A stretch of 64,000 nt of DNA from Candidatus Poribacteria bacterium (GTDB lineage Bacteria; Poribacteria; WGA-4E; WGA-3G), in contig JAPOZO010000059.1 in NCBI GenBank assembly GCA_026706025.1, positions 62,001 to 126,000 of the forward strand, written 5' to 3'. This document shows, piece after piece, positions 63,353 through 64,000 of the stretch. Within the stretch, counting starts at the first letter, position 1. Each line of letters begins with the position of its first letter. Below the pieces are notes generated by a model. It had not been told where the DNA came from and did not search any database. It worked only from the letters and a program-made list of their open reading frames with translations. The position numbers and the translations under genes are program-made.

Positions 63353-64000
63353 CTACTCTATAGCGTCTAATGCGCTGGGTGTAACGTGCTGGTCGTTATT
63401 CCGTATTGCTGGTTCAGGTGTTTTGTTCATAACCAGCAGCCCTGCCACAATCGATACAACAATAAACGCCGCAACGACATTGCCAATCCCGACAACCAAA
63501 CGAGAGCCTGTCATTATCCATAGGGTACCGGTTACGACGATGGAAGTCAATGCGACGGGTAACAGAAATTTCCAACCGAAGTTCATGAGCTGATCGTATC
63601 GGAATCGTGGGAGTGTCCAGCGTACCCAGATAAACACGAAAAGGAAAATGGCTGTTTTGACGAAGAAGATACCAAACGAGATAAGCCCGCTCCATACGGG
63701 ACCGCCGACATTTTCTAAGCCGAAGAAATGCCACCCTCCCAAGAAGAGGGTCACCGTCACAGCGGAGCCGACAATCATGTTCATGTATTCCGCCATAAAA
63801 AACATCGCGAATTTCATGCTGCTGTATTCGGTGTGATACCCTGCGACGAGTTCCTGCTCGGCTTCTGCGAGGTCAAAAGGTAAGCGATTCGTTTCCGCAT
63901 ACATCGCAGTTGTAAACGCGAGAAACGCGGGGAAGTGAATGAGGAAGTTCCATTGCCACGGATATGCGCCTTGTTCTATGGCGATCGCCCGAAGACTGAG
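63353..64000 (-). CDS. nuoH: NADH-quinone oxidoreductase subunit H (partial, runs off the window)
   Basis: The C-terminal part of NuoH. The visible reading is open from the window edge ([20 protein letters not shown]) through [10 protein letters not shown]-like [20 protein letters not shown], the signature of NuoH, then [20 protein letters not shown] and [20 protein letters not shown]. The conserved acidic segment lies at the quinone-chamber entrance. The frame continues to the right, so the ATG near 63904 is internal. The tail beyond the last helix is somewhat longer than usual. Confidence 0.95.
   Translation of the reverse strand, partial: LSLRAIAIEQGAYPWQWNFLIHFPAFLAFTTAMYAETNRLPFDLAEAEQELVAGYHTEYSSMKFAMFFMAEYMNMIVGSAVTVTLFLGGWHFFGLENVGGPVWSGLISFGIFFVKTAIFLFVFIWVRWTLPRFRYDQLMNFGWKFLLPVALTSIVVTGTLWIMTGSRLVVGIGNVVAAFIVVSIVAGLLVMNKTPEPAIRNNDQHVTPSALDAIE

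Overview
The window looks like a chromosomal piece of a Gram-negative-type environmental bacterium, most probably a member of Candidatus Poribacteria (inferred, not tested). The reasons are the gene content: phytanoyl-CoA-dioxygenase-like proteins, leucine-rich-repeat proteins ending in dockerin-like repeats, sulfatase, putative glycoside hydrolases, two large DUF6785-type membrane proteins, and intergenic spaces crowded with short palindromic repeats. Coding is continuous housekeeping plus accessory genes; no phage or autonomous insertion sequence was seen.

Layout. 1-5056: a giant TPR protein with an embedded LamG domain. 5135-5624: a small transposon-like element with 17-bp inverted ends and an exact 10-bp target duplication. 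5739-17414: a MoxR ATPase / DUF58 / BatA-like / double-vWA gene series on the + strand with membrane partners. 17567-19867: a PhyH oxygenase, an unknown protein and a HIT protein. 19980-33456 (- strand): enolase-superfamily dehydratase, an LRR / glycoside-hydrolase-like / LRR / dockerin protein, a dockerin remnant, a DUF6785 membrane protein, a sulfatase, a GHL10-type hydrolase and a cell-wall amidase lipoprotein. 34063-37136: secreted metallopeptidase-LRR protein and a second PhyH protein. 37245-37537: a complete tRNA-Val / tRNA-Asp transcription unit with promoter and terminator, followed by a small ORF overlapping serS. 39232-46094: bioB, pyrK with an unknown partner, phosphoesterase, STAS protein, second DUF6785 protein. 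46230-49622: three glycosyltransferases. 49619-50835: a TIR (ThsB/DUF1863-like) gene followed by a decayed RipA-like membrane gene and a decayed third gene, a candidate defence locus. 51322-54877: CopA copper ATPase and a Gfo/Idh/MocA oxidoreductase. 54982-64000: the proton-pumping half of respiratory complex I (nuoH, J, K, L, M, N on the - strand) with an NhaD-like antiporter between nuoM and nuoN, a broken DUF5069 gene between nuoL and nuoM, and no nuoI between nuoH and nuoJ.

How it works together: the MoxR/vWA series resembles the cell-envelope aerotolerance (Bat) systems; the sulfatase, GHL10, enolase-superfamily and LRR-hydrolase genes suggest scavenging of sulfated or complex polysaccharides; the GT9/GT28-like genes suggest an LPS-like surface glycan.

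The most unusual signal is a short hairpin with an invariant 9-nt loop and a compensatorily changed 8-bp stem lying beside the starts of unrelated - strand genes (DUF6785, bioB, Gfo/Idh, and a damaged copy at nuoL). Other notable signals are several families of interspersed palindromic repeats, two with convincing target-site duplications, and the TIR locus in decay.
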